The notes under the pieces were generated by a model. That model did no database searches. It worked only from the letters and a program-made list of their open reading frames with translations, and was not told where the DNA came from. From a virus, in IMG/VR virus record IMGVR_UViG_3300036944_000372, positions 1 to 38,006 of that record: a DNA stretch of 38,006 nucleotides. The stretch is one strand, 5' to 3'. Positions 17,425 to 24,934 of the stretch are shown here, piece by piece (position 1 is the first letter of the stretch; every line of letters begins with the position of its first letter). Position numbers and translations under genes: made by a program.

Positions 17425-18669
17425 ATGAAACAACTCATTTCCCTTTTCATCTTCCTTTTGCCTTGCCTTGCATGGGCACAGTATCCGAGCAATGGCAATC
17501 AAAAGATAACGCTCGGAGAACAGACCACTGCCGATGGGCTTGTATATCGGGGTGTAGCATCTATTGACACACTTACAGCTACAAACAAAATTACACGAGC
17601 AAACAAACAAGATACAAGTGTTTTTATTTTACTTGATACAGTTACTAATTTATTATGGCATTATAAAACGGCAAGTAATGGATGGTCACAAGCAGGAGGC
17701 TCAACACTTGATACGGCAACAATGTTATTGCCTTATTGGAGGTCAGGTAGATTTTCAGGAGTATTACCTGTATTAAACGGTGGAACGGGAAGCGCAACGC
17801 AAAACTTTGTTGATTTAACAACAACACAAAGTAGTATTGCAGGCGCAAAGACGTTTACAAGCGCAGTCACGGCAACAAGATTTAATCCAACGGCATCAAC
17901 ATTAACGGGCACTGGAATGTTTTTACCAGTAACAAATACACTTGGATTCTCAACGGATGGAGTTGAACAAATGCGTATTTTAAGCAACGGAAATGTAGGT
18001 ATTGGCACGGCAAGTCCGAGTGCCAAATTACATCTTAATAATAATGCAAGCGTAACTACTTTTGACCGAATAATTCAGGGAAGGTCTGCTAGTAATAATT
18101 CTTTTGTGATTGGGGTTAGCGACCCAAATACCTATTTTGCAGCCGCTGGAGCTGGTGGATTGAGATTTGCTGTCAACAGTAACCTCGGTGTTAGCGGAAT
18201 TTCAGTGCCATCCAATGTAGCAATGACAATTTTAAGCACAGGAAATGTCGGCATTGGCACAGAAAACCCAGTAGTGCAATTACACACGACAGGTACGATA
18301 AGATATGCAACTTTTGCAGGTGGAGGTTCATCCACAATAACTGTTGACAATTCTGGAGATTTAACAAGAACATCAAGTATTCAATTAAAAAAAGATGTTA
18401 CAGCTATTAATTATGGATTAAATGAAATATTACAAATAAATCCAATTAATTTTAATTGGATAGATGAAGATAAATTTGGTAATGAAAATGAAAATGGATT
18501 TATCGCTGAAGATGTCATGAGTATTATACCAAATGTAGTTGGTTCAGATATACATGGTATATTCATGGATTATACAAAACTCATTCCCATCCTTACCAAA
18601 GCCATACAAGAGCAACAAGCCCAAATAGAAGCTTTAAAACAAAGATTATTAATCCTCGAAAATAAATAA
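17425..18669 (+). CDS. Tail fibre/spike with C-terminal S74 chaperone domain
   Basis: This 414-residue protein begins with a clear signal peptide (MKQLISLFIFLLPCLAWAQ, cleavage before Q) followed by YPSNGNQ and QTTADGLVYRG, a module shared with the preceding fibre. The middle is Thr/Gly-rich with two copies of GNVGIGT...P.LHL-type fibre repeats. The last roughly 100 residues match the S74 intramolecular chaperone of endosialidase (IQLKKDVTAINYGLNEILQI, then NENGFIAEDV), ending in a coiled coil. S74 domains trimerise fibres and cut themselves off at a Ser near the domain start. It lies 18 bases after the previous gene. Confidence 0.85.
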   Translation: MKQLISLFIFLLPCLAWAQYPSNGNQKITLGEQTTADGLVYRGVASIDTLTATNKITRANKQDTSVFILLDTVTNLLWHYKTASNGWSQAGGSTLDTATMLLPYWRSGRFSGVLPVLNGGTGSATQNFVDLTTTQSSIAGAKTFTSAVTATRFNPTASTLTGTGMFLPVTNTLGFSTDGVEQMRILSNGNVGIGTASPSAKLHLNNNASVTTFDRIIQGRSASNNSFVIGVSDPNTYFAAAGAGGLRFAVNSNLGVSGISVPSNVAMTILSTGNVGIGTENPVVQLHTTGTIRYATFAGGGSSTITVDNSGDLTRTSSIQLKKDVTAINYGLNEILQINPINFNWIDEDKFGNENENGFIAEDVMSIIPNVVGSDIHGIFMDYTKLIPILTKAIQEQQAQIEALKQRLLILENK

Positions 18670-18671
18670 AC

Positions 18672-19274
18672 ATGAAAAAAATACTTTTCTTTTTACTATT
18701 CCCTTTCCTTTCTTTTGCGCAAGACGTTGTCACTGATACGGTGTACATTCAAAAGCAAGGCGACATTTATTACATTGTTACTATGACCACATTCAGCGAT
18801 AGCACGGTGACAGGGAACAAACAAATACTTGGCGATTCATTAACCGCCATTGGTGCGCTTGTTACCGATGCGGAAAGGCAAAGCAACACGATTGCCATCC
18901 ATGCAAAGCCATTGATTTTAAAAGCTAAGTCTGTAAAGCGTATTAATTACTACAATGATTTGCACGTTCAAATAAGTGGTAAGCCTGTCTATTTTACAAC
19001 GGCTCAACGCGACACGGCAAAGTTTATCGGAGACTGGAGGCTAAATTTTAACGGTGAAATCATTGATGGAGTTATTGAATTAAATGTAAATAAGCGTTTA
19101 ATTTTTAATCCTGATAATGGCAAAGTTTATTCTATTTCAACTAATCTACTTTTATCCACATTTACCAATCAAGTTTCCTTTGCTTTTAATGGTGTTAAAT
19201 ACGATTTGTATAAATATGCTGAAGGTAAATTTGCAACCGTTGACGGTGATGTTAGGCTAATAAAACTTGAATAA
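18672..19274 (+). CDS. Secreted-type hypothetical protein downstream of fibres
   Basis: This 200-residue protein is not recognised. It starts with MKKILFFLLFPFLSFAQ, a strong signal peptide ending in the A-Q site typical of Bacteroidota. The rest is soluble and mostly beta-like, with TDTVYIQKQGDIYYIVTMTT near the start and YKYAEGKFATVDGDVRLIKL at the end. It lies directly after the S74 fibre and makes a TAATG joint with the holin gene. It may be a fibre accessory, or a protein placed in the host periplasm before lysis. Confidence 0.65.
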   Translation: MKKILFFLLFPFLSFAQDVVTDTVYIQKQGDIYYIVTMTTFSDSTVTGNKQILGDSLTAIGALVTDAERQSNTIAIHAKPLILKAKSVKRINYYNDLHVQISGKPVYFTTAQRDTAKFIGDWRLNFNGEIIDGVIELNVNKRLIFNPDNGKVYSISTNLLLSTFTNQVSFAFNGVKYDLYKYAEGKFATVDGDVRLIKLE

Positions 19275-19678
19275 TGAAAGCAATAATCTATAACATTTTT
19301 AAAATTGGCTACGACGGCATTGCCTATTCAATTTGTTGCGGTATCATTTTTTCATTTATATTTCCCATTAAACATTTTTTAATTTTTACAATATTCGTTG
19401 TTTTTGCGGACACGGTCACGGGAATCCTTGCGGCTAAGAAACGCAAAGAGCCTATAACAAGCAAAGGGCTGTATCGCACTTCGCAAAAGATATTAACCTA
19501 TTTTTGTGGTATCATGATTTTTCACGGTGCAAGTATAACTTTTGGACTGCCTTCTCAGATAGTTTATTCAGTTAGTTTCTTGATAGCATTCACCGAGCTA
19601 TACAGCATTTCAGAAAACATAAAATCAATTACTGGCGTTAATTTGGCAATGACAATTCTTAAATTCTTTAAAAAATAA
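19274..19678 (+). CDS. Holin, phage_holin_4-like
   Basis: This 134-residue membrane protein has three or four hydrophobic segments (about residues 8-30, 32-52, 74-92 and 97-112). Its pattern is that of the toxin-secretion/phage-lysis holin family: FADTVTGILAAKKRKEPITSKGLYRTSQK between the second and third segments. Holins open the inner membrane and release the endolysin, here the amidase two genes downstream, which has no signal peptide of its own. It overlaps the preceding gene by one base. Confidence 0.85.
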   Translation: MKAIIYNIFKIGYDGIAYSICCGIIFSFIFPIKHFLIFTIFVVFADTVTGILAAKKRKEPITSKGLYRTSQKILTYFCGIMIFHGASITFGLPSQIVYSVSFLIAFTELYSISENIKSITGVNLAMTILKFFKK

Positions 19679-19682
19679 AATT

Positions 19683-19976
19683 ATGCAGACTAATTTAAAA
19701 GATGCGCTTAAAAACGCGGAGGGAATAAAATCACCAATGGGTGACATCGCTTGTTACTCAATGAACTTTGCGGAGCTTGCTTCGGAGATAAATGTTCATC
19801 TTGAAGGAAACAAAGTAAAATTTACATGGCGCGAATATATCCAACTTGCACAAATCATTTGGGATAAGATAAAAGAAACAAGCCGCGAATGTGCAGGAAA
19901 AGAGATTGAAGTAAAACTTCCAGCTAAGTTATCAATCGTTGGTGCGGCTTTTGCACTTATCGGTTTTAAATTATAG
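19683..19976 (+). CDS. Hypothetical protein between holin and endolysin
   Basis: This 97-residue protein is not recognised. It is amphipathic and helical with a short hydrophobic C-terminus (LSIVGAAFALIGFKL) that could insert in a membrane. It sits inside the lysis cassette, four bases after the holin stop, and is followed by a hairpin. Position suggests a lysis accessory such as an antiholin- or spanin-like role, but no lipobox or signal peptide is present. Confidence 0.6.
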   Translation: MQTNLKDALKNAEGIKSPMGDIACYSMNFAELASEINVHLEGNKVKFTWREYIQLAQIIWDKIKETSRECAGKEIEVKLPAKLSIVGAAFALIGFKL

Positions 19977-20008
19977 GCGCAGACGATTCGCTACCTTATG
20001 CGGCTTCA

Positions 20009-20037
20009 GGGAGGTATATTGATTTATGCCTCCCTTT
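20009..20037 (+). terminator. Hairpin upstream of the amidase gene
   Basis: GGGAGGTAT (20009-20017) pairs with ATGCCTCCC (20026-20034) with one G-U pair and an 8-base loop. Only TTT follows, so it is a weak terminator or an attenuator that limits endolysin expression. It lies in the 74-base gap before the amidase start. Confidence 0.55.
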
Positions 20038-20050
20038 AAAATTGTAAATT

Positions 20051-20713
20051 ATGAATAAAAACGAATTTTGTATTTTTTTAGATGCTGGTCATGGTGGTAT
20101 TAATCCTAAGGTAAAATTACCTAATGGATATACTACCTATCCTTCAAAATGTGCGCAACACAATAATGGCACTTTTCATTCCTATGGATGGTTTTTTGAA
20201 GGCTTGTTTAATCGGGCGGTTGTGCAATATATTGAACAATATTTAAAAGATTGGGGCTATATCACAATGAAGGTTTATGATGAAATATTAGACATATCAC
20301 TAAGTAAAAGAGTAACGAAAGCAAACTTTGCAGCTAAAAATTTTAAAGCATCATTGTATTTAAGCATTCACGGGAATGCAGCGGAAAACAAAAGCGCTAG
20401 AGGTTGGGAAGTGTTTACTTCACCAGGGCAAACCAAATCTGATATTTATGCAGAACTTTTATTTAAGGAGGTAAAACAAAGTTTTCCAAATTGGATTTTT
20501 AGGGCAGATTTAACCGATGGCGATCATGATAAGGAAGATAGATTTTATGTTTTAACCCAGACAGATATGCCTTCAGTTTTATCGGAAAACGGTTTTTTTA
20601 CTAATTTTCATGATGCTAAATTAATGTTTGATTTAGACTTTCAAAAGAAATTAGCTTTATGTCATGCTAGGGCTGTATCTGATTATGCAGAAAAAATAGG
20701 TATAATTTTATAA
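20051..20713 (+). CDS. Endolysin, N-acetylmuramoyl-L-alanine amidase (Amidase_3)
   Basis: This 220-residue zinc amidase cuts the bond between muramic acid and the stem peptide. Ligands and catalytic residues are visible: His14 in LDAGHGG, Glu50 in FFEGLFNR, His107 in SIHGNA and Glu179 in SENGFF. It is a single catalytic domain with no signal peptide and no cell-wall-binding domain, so it needs the holin. It is the last gene of the rightward unit and faces the leftward unit across a hairpin. Confidence 0.93.
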   Translation: MNKNEFCIFLDAGHGGINPKVKLPNGYTTYPSKCAQHNNGTFHSYGWFFEGLFNRAVVQYIEQYLKDWGYITMKVYDEILDISLSKRVTKANFAAKNFKASLYLSIHGNAAENKSARGWEVFTSPGQTKSDIYAELLFKEVKQSFPNWIFRADLTDGDHDKEDRFYVLTQTDMPSVLSENGFFTNFHDAKLMFDLDFQKKLALCHARAVSDYAEKIGIIL

Positions 20714-20721
20714 AATGGAAA

Positions 20722-20742
20722 GGGATAACACAAATGTTACCC
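20722..20742. terminator. Hairpin between convergent transcription units
   Basis: GGG (20722-20724) and TAACA (20726-20730) pair with TGTTA (20735-20739) and CCC (20740-20742), with one bulged A and a CAAA loop. It lies in the 64-base gap between the amidase stop and the stop of the first leftward gene. U-tracts are weak on both strands. Position supports a bidirectional terminator. Confidence 0.5.
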
Positions 20743-20777
20743 CTCTTATTACCACTAATTAACAAAATGTAATCAAC

Positions 20778-21065
20778 CTAACTTATATATTTCTTTAATA
20801 AAGTTAATGCTAATTCTCTAACATTATCTCCATTTGATTCTTTATAAATCCTATAGGCTATTGTAATCATTCTTCCAGGCTCCATCATTTGCATTGGTGC
20901 CCTTTCATCTTTCATTAAAGGGTCAAGATAAAATTTAAGGATAGTTAATTTTGCCACTGTACCCTCGGCATATTTAATAGGTTTTGGATATTGCCTAGAA
21001 ATCTTTTCAATCTCTTTCCATGTTGTGACACTAATGCCGTCAATCATTTCACTATTTCTTTTCAT
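20778..21065 (-). CDS. Hypothetical protein at the end of the leftward operon
   Basis: This 95-residue protein is not recognised. It is helical and moderately basic (SVTTWKEIEKISRQYPKP, then LKFYLDPLMKDERAPMQM). I start it at 21065 (MKRNSEM), which overlaps the resolvase gene by 14 bases; an ATG at 21047, four bases after the resolvase stop, is a good alternative. It is the promoter-distal gene of the leftward unit. Confidence 0.6.
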   Translation of the reverse strand: MKRNSEMIDGISVTTWKEIEKISRQYPKPIKYAEGTVAKLTILKFYLDPLMKDERAPMQMMEPGRMITIAYRIYKESNGDNVRELALTLLKKYIS

Positions 21066-21543
21066 GTTTTTGGTAATTTTTAGCCTGTAAAGCAAGAGTA
21101 AAACAATCAATTTCGTCCTGACTTATTTTGGCTGGTTTAAAATTTGGTTCAAATTTGTAGCCTTCATTCTGAAATACTTTCATAAATATTTCCTTTCCCC
21201 ATTTTTTACCCTTTTGTTCCGGGGAAATATTATAGGCTTCACAACCATTTTCCTTAATCCATTCATAGGCTATTCGCGAAGCTGCTTGGTTCATGCCTAC
21301 ATTTCGGGACATACGGGAAAGAATCGCGCGGTTAATGGAAGAGTTGAAAGTTACATTCTGGAGGCTACTATCTTCAACTAAAACAACAGAGTTTGGATAA
21401 TCCATATGCCAGTAAAAAGAGTCTTCCAAAAAATCTACAAACCTTTTGTATTTTTTAAATTCAACTTCTTTGTCTGACTTTATAAAACAAGCTGCCATTC
21501 CGTTTATTCTTATAGCTGGGTCAACTCCTATGTATGTTCTCAT
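21052..21543 (-). CDS. RuvC-like Holliday junction resolvase
   Basis: This 163-residue protein has the RNase H-like fold signature of RuvC-type resolvases: YIGVDPAIRINGMAACF with Asp8 on the first strand, VVLVEDSS with Glu57 and Asp58 on the fourth, and a C-terminal helix with the acidic cluster Asp143, Glu144 and Asp146 (ISQDEIDCFTLAL). Such enzymes resolve branched DNA before packaging. This agrees with the RecT/RecE-like genes upstream. It overlaps the preceding gene by four bases (ATGA). Confidence 0.8.
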   Translation of the reverse strand: MRTYIGVDPAIRINGMAACFIKSDKEVEFKKYKRFVDFLEDSFYWHMDYPNSVVLVEDSSLQNVTFNSSINRAILSRMSRNVGMNQAASRIAYEWIKENGCEAYNISPEQKGKKWGKEIFMKVFQNEGYKFEPNFKPAKISQDEIDCFTLALQAKNYQKHEKK

Positions 21544-21920
21544 TCGTTTTTAATTATTTTAATCATTTTTTGCAAACTATGTATTTCAGCTTCTTCGTAT
21601 TTTTCAAACAATTCATGTTTAAAGCAATAGGTACTTGTTTCGATGTTAAAAACCTGAGAAGCCCATTTAAAATTTAACCTATAAATTGCGCCTTCCAAAC
21701 TATATTTTTCCCTAAAAAATCTAAATGCTTGGGATAAAGTTGGAGCTAAAATAATTCCTGATTTTTTAGTTCCTTCGTATGCCCAACCATTATTTATATC
21801 AACTGATATATTTGTTCTTAATTTACCAGAAATATTATAATAATATGTAAAACAAGGTTCATCGAATCCAAGTTCTTTAAGCTCTAAAGCCATTCCATAG
21901 CTTACAAATTCTTTTTCCAT
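21540..21920 (-). CDS. Conserved hypothetical protein of Bacteroidota phages
   Basis: This 126-residue protein has a pattern I recognise as widespread in Bacteroidota phages and prophages but without assigned function: KEFVSYGMALELKELGFDEPC near the start and ILAPTLSQAFRFFREKYSL in the middle. The second half is helical with an acidic stretch. It sits two bases after the four-span membrane gene and overlaps the resolvase by four bases. Confidence 0.7.
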   Translation of the reverse strand: MEKEFVSYGMALELKELGFDEPCFTYYYNISGKLRTNISVDINNGWAYEGTKKSGIILAPTLSQAFRFFREKYSLEGAIYRLNFKWASQVFNIETSTYCFKHELFEKYEEAEIHSLQKMIKIIKNE

Positions 21921-21922
21921 AA

Positions 21923-22459
21923 TTAAAATAGTGATAATTGATATGAGGTAATATTTCTTCTAATATTCTTAGGTACTTCTTCATTGGCATTCTTAACAAT
22001 GATTTTACGCCTCCTACGCTTTATAATTTTTGGCTCATTAATACCGTAGGCTTCTACTCCTTTATCCACAAAGTTTATTTCCAAAAGATAGCCAAAAACT
22101 ATAATAGTTCCAACAAATAAAAACATAGTTATATACTCGCCACCTTCATAATGTTCCTGCAATCCAAAGAATATTTCTATTAAAGCCACAATAGTCGCTC
22201 CTAATGCTATTTTAGGTGGGTAAGTACTTCTACCTTTAGTGGGATTAAGAAAGTCCATGAAAACGACGGCAAATCGCCCTAATTGAAGAATAGAGGATGC
22301 AATAATAGCTAACCAAAAATCTAATGGTAAAAATATGGCGGTTAGATAGGCGTTTATGCCATACGTCAAAAGGATAGTTATCAGCATAATAGTAGGAATG
22401 TTATCCGATATGCTTTCAAACGTCCATTGAAATTGAGTGTTGGTGAAATTCTTTTCCAT
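21923..22459 (-). CDS. Four-span membrane protein ending in QLSLF
   Basis: This 178-residue protein is not recognised. Four hydrophobic segments lie at about residues 22-44, 47-72, 85-102 and 110-130. A cytoplasmic tail then has a strongly basic patch (KIIKRRRRKIIVK) and ends exactly in QLSLF, the consensus pentapeptide by which proteins bind the bacterial sliding clamp. A membrane protein with a basic patch and a terminal clamp motif could tether the replication machinery to the membrane; this is inference. It lies between small unknown genes in the leftward unit. Confidence 0.7.
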   Translation of the reverse strand: MEKNFTNTQFQWTFESISDNIPTIMLITILLTYGINAYLTAIFLPLDFWLAIIASSILQLGRFAVVFMDFLNPTKGRSTYPPKIALGATIVALIEIFFGLQEHYEGGEYITMFLFVGTIIVFGYLLEINFVDKGVEAYGINEPKIIKRRRRKIIVKNANEEVPKNIRRNITSYQLSLF

Positions 22460-22460
22460 T

Positions 22461-22871
22461 TTAGCCTTGTTTTATTTGCTTATTAGTTTTACCTCCAAAA
22501 AAATTAGACGCCAAATCATTAAAGTCTTTTGTTGCAAATTTTGGTAATCCAAAATCATTTGGATAAAATTGTTTAGGTTCATCTTTTTGAGTAATTACTT
22601 TGTTTTCTTTTAAGTTTAATAATTCTTGTTTTACATCATTCCAATAACCATAACTTATTAATGTTCCTTCGCTATGAATTATTTCAATTATTTCATCAGC
22701 TGCAATTAATGAACAGTTGATAGCAGAATAATAAGATTCCCAATCATTTATATGTTCTTCTGTACAATCTATATAATTATAATTTTCATTATAAGGTCTT
22801 GTGTGATGTTGGAAACTATCTATCAATTCTTTTGCTTTTTCTTTTGGTGTCATTGGTTTATAAGTTTTCAA
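22461..22871 (-). CDS. Hypothetical protein, PKEKAKEL family, long form
   Basis: This 136-residue protein has unknown function. It shares an architecture with the 74-residue gene at 30889-31113. An N-terminal TPKEKAKELID, a middle helix with CSLIAADEIIEI, and YWNDVKQELLNL correspond to SPKEKAKELFD, CALFAVLEILEI and YWLEVKEEINNL there. This copy has a longer insert and a C-terminal extension of about 45 residues. The family is common among small early genes of Bacteroidota phages. It overlaps the preceding gene by 14 bases. Confidence 0.65.
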   Translation of the reverse strand: MKTYKPMTPKEKAKELIDSFQHHTRPYNENYNYIDCTEEHINDWESYYSAINCSLIAADEIIEIIHSEGTLISYGYWNDVKQELLNLKENKVITQKDEPKQFYPNDFGLPKFATKDFNDLASNFFGGKTNKQIKQG

Positions 22872-23094
22872 GTTCTTTAGTTAATGTTAATATTTTTTCT
22901 TTTAAAGTAAAAATGGAATGTAATACTATTTCAATTACAACTTCTTTATCAAGAATAATAAAACTATTTATTTCATGTAGCTTACCAAATTTGATATTAT
23001 GTGTTTCGCTAAATGTTAAATAATGCAGTGATTCTTTATATTCATTAATTTTTTGCAAAATATCAGATGCTTTTTTTGCTTGTTCTAAATTCAT
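22858..23094 (-). CDS. Small helical hypothetical protein
   Basis: This 78-residue protein is not recognised. It is mostly helical with heptad-like leucines at the C-terminus (HSIFTLKEKILTLTKELENL) and an N-terminal NLEQAKKASDILQKI. The start region carries the leader AAAAACCAAAATC before ATG, shared with the gene at 29514-29771. It overlaps the following gene by 14 bases. Confidence 0.6.
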   Translation of the reverse strand: MNLEQAKKASDILQKINEYKESLHYLTFSETHNIKFGKLHEINSFIILDKEVVIEIVLHSIFTLKEKILTLTKELENL

Positions 23095-23112
23095 GATTTT
23101 GGTTTTTTAAGT

Positions 23113-23958
23113 TTAAAATTGATTGTATTCTTTTTTCAAAGGGAAATTATCCCTTTTGATTTGCCAGTATTCAGCCATTAATGACGCTCTAAATTTGTAA
23201 TCGGTATCCGTGTGGTATCCCGATTTGTAAACACATTTACAAATAGATTCATATAGCTTTATTCCTTTCATCCTGTAATTTGCCTTTTTGCAAGCCGCGT
23301 ATCTTCCTGAATTAAGAACGCCTGCCCAAAGCTTCATGCCTTTTTCTGTTGATTCAGCACTCATAAATTTAGCCCTGATAAACTTGTTTTTGCCTCTGAT
23401 GACTTCCCGTGTTTTGTACGTCACATAACCATGGCCTTTAAGAGCTTTAACTCCTCCAGCGTTGGCATGCTTGCGCCACAATTCAGTTTCAACTCCTTGT
23501 GAAGTTGCCTCAATGATAAAAAAAGAATAAATCATTGATACAGGAAAATCGGTTAAAACGTGAACGTTCATCAGCATACTTTCGTAGCAATAAGCAAGGT
23601 ATATGCGACGTAATTTAGACCTGTCAACTCCTTTTAAATTCCTAAAACCGCGACCTTCCAATGTTTTACGAAGTTGTTCCCCTGATAACTTGCGCACTTC
23701 CCATCCGTATGAACGAGATCCGTAGGCGCTTTCATCTATTTCCTTCTTTTCATCTTTGCCCTGGATAGTGAGCGATGTTATTTTGTGAACGTAAACCGTA
23801 TCTTTTTGAATGATGGGAACAAAGGAAGTGTAATTGTATTGGGTATTGATTGGTGAATAAATCAACCCAACAACAAAAGCAACTCCAACGGCTCCAGCAA
23901 TCTGGTAGGGTAAACGTTTATTTTGTGGGACATAAGTCTCAATAATTGGATTTTTCAT
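23113..23958 (-). CDS. Membrane-anchored glucosaminidase-like muramidase
   Basis: This 281-residue protein has one N-terminal membrane segment (about residues 18-35, YQIAGAVGVAFVVGLIYS), an extracytoplasmic spacer, and a domain from about residue 130 resembling FlgJ-type endo-beta-N-acetylglucosaminidases: FPVSMIYSFFIIEATSQG with candidate catalytic Glu150, then HANAGGVKALKG and a KFMSAESTEKGMKLWAGVL segment. It would cut peptidoglycan from the periplasmic face. It lies in the leftward unit, away from the lysis cassette, so it may serve another purpose or act as a second endolysin. Family call is moderate. Confidence 0.65.
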   Translation of the reverse strand: MKNPIIETYVPQNKRLPYQIAGAVGVAFVVGLIYSPINTQYNYTSFVPIIQKDTVYVHKITSLTIQGKDEKKEIDESAYGSRSYGWEVRKLSGEQLRKTLEGRGFRNLKGVDRSKLRRIYLAYCYESMLMNVHVLTDFPVSMIYSFFIIEATSQGVETELWRKHANAGGVKALKGHGYVTYKTREVIRGKNKFIRAKFMSAESTEKGMKLWAGVLNSGRYAACKKANYRMKGIKLYESICKCVYKSGYHTDTDYKFRASLMAEYWQIKRDNFPLKKEYNQF

Positions 23959-23960
23959 AA

Positions 23961-24224
23961 TTAACCGATTAAAGGTTCAGCGTAAAAATATCCTCCATCG
24001 TGTTCGATAGTTTCGTCGTGTGCATCCGCAATAACATTGCCATCGCAATCCTTTACAAGACCTCCCCATAAAAAATCTTCTTCAGGGAAGTAATTTTCGT
24101 TTTGCATTTTTGAATAAACTTGTTCAACAGCGTGTCTCTTAGAGTAGGCAGCTACCTCTTCGCATAAATCCTGATAGATTGTAGCGTTACCGAAGTACAT
24201 CACGGTGTAAATCATTTTTTCCAT
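23961..24224 (-). CDS. Hypothetical acidic protein
   Basis: This 87-residue protein is not recognised beyond a small-phage-protein look. It is acidic and aromatic-rich, with YTVMYFGNATIYQDLCEEV near the start, FLWGGLVKDCDGNVIADAHD in the middle and DGGYFYAEP at the end. No metal-binding or catalytic motif is evident. It lies two bases upstream of the glucosaminidase gene and is the first gene after a terminator-containing gap. Confidence 0.6.
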   Translation of the reverse strand: MEKMIYTVMYFGNATIYQDLCEEVAAYSKRHAVEQVYSKMQNENYFPEEDFLWGGLVKDCDGNVIADAHDETIEHDGGYFYAEPLIG

Positions 24225-24317
24225 TTGTTAAAATTTAGTAGTAATAAAAATGTTTTTTTGTTTCTTTTGTAAAAATATGTATAAATAATTATATAAAAAA
24301 ATATTTATGTATTTATT

Positions 24318-24349
24318 TAAAAAAAATCCCATACCGAAAGATATGGGAT
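24318..24349 (-). terminator. Intrinsic terminator, leftward
   Basis: ATCCCATA (24326-24333) pairs with TATGGGAT (24342-24349) around an 8-base loop. On the minus strand the stem is followed by a run of T. It lies 25 bases past the stop of the 48-residue gene at 24375-24521. The next 93 bases before 24224 are extremely AT-rich and could hold a promoter, but I see no clear TAnnTTTG box there. Confidence 0.8.
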
Positions 24350-24374
24350 TAAAAACAACACTTTTAACAACTAA

Positions 24375-24521
24375 TTACTTAGCAAACTTACTAATGGAAA
24401 TTTCTTTATCTGGAACCTCAATTTTTAGCTTCTTAAAATTTTCTATCGCCTCTTCAACCGTCGGGGCGTTGGTGATTATTCTGCCTGACTTCCATTTTAT
24501 TTCCCAATACATTAGTACCAT
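24375..24521 (-). CDS. Small hypothetical protein (48 residues)
   Basis: This short open frame starts with MVLMYWEIKWKSGRI and ends in ISKFAK. Its start overlaps the stop of the preceding membrane gene by 10 bases, and its stop is followed by an intrinsic terminator, so it is placed exactly as the last gene of a unit. The charged, non-repetitive sequence (PTVEEAIENFKKLKIEVPDK) looks coding. No function can be given. Confidence 0.6.
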   Translation of the reverse strand: MVLMYWEIKWKSGRIITNAPTVEEAIENFKKLKIEVPDKEISISKFAK

Positions 24522-24640
24522 TTTTTTAAAGTGTCAACAATAAAATAAATGGCATAAGACAGCGTCAAGATACCTCCAGCGGCTACAATAATGAGAGCCA
24601 AATCCTTACCTAATTTTTGTTTCTCTTTTTCAGTCAACAT
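24512..24640 (-). CDS. Small single-span membrane protein (42 residues)
   Basis: The frame starts at 24640 with MLTEKEKQKLGKDLALIIV. One membrane segment covers about residues 15-34, followed by a short KKWY end. I prefer this start to the ATG at 24721, which would add a lysine-rich stretch overlapping the upstream gene. It overlaps the 100-residue gene upstream by 11 bases and the next gene by 10. Confidence 0.58.
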   Translation of the reverse strand: MLTEKEKQKLGKDLALIIVAAGGILTLSYAIYFIVDTLKKWY

Positions 24641-24932
24641 GATTTTTTTCTTTTTGTTTTTTACGATATTCGGCTTGATAAGCCCTATTTTTTTCTTTAT
24701 GTTTATTACGATATTCGGCATTTTTAACTAATATTTTCTCCCTATTTTGTTGATAGTAAAGCCTGTTTTTTATGCTTTGTATTTTTTTTTCTTCGGGAGT
24801 TGTAATTTTATTTCTTTTGGCATTGTATTCTTTTAACTTAAGTCGTTTTTTTTCTCTTTGAAAACGGCTCAAATTGTTTTTAAGATTTATGCGATAAGCA
24901 GTTCTTTTAGCCTTTATTTCTTCTTCGGTCAT
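24630..24932 (-). CDS. Lysine/arginine-rich repeat protein
   Basis: This 100-residue, very basic protein is built of repeats with spaced Tyr, Lys and Arg (EKILVKNAEYRNKHKEKNRAY, then QAEYRKKQKEKN). Similar basic repeats form long helices in many phage small proteins and probably bind nucleic acid. I chose the ATG at 24932 because a 39-residue membrane gene ends two bases before it; the ATG at 25007 would overlap that gene. It resembles the protein at 35454-35678 in composition. Confidence 0.6.
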   Translation of the reverse strand: MTEEEIKAKRTAYRINLKNNLSRFQREKKRLKLKEYNAKRNKITTPEEKKIQSIKNRLYYQQNREKILVKNAEYRNKHKEKNRAYQAEYRKKQKEKNHVD

Positions 24933-24934
24933 GG

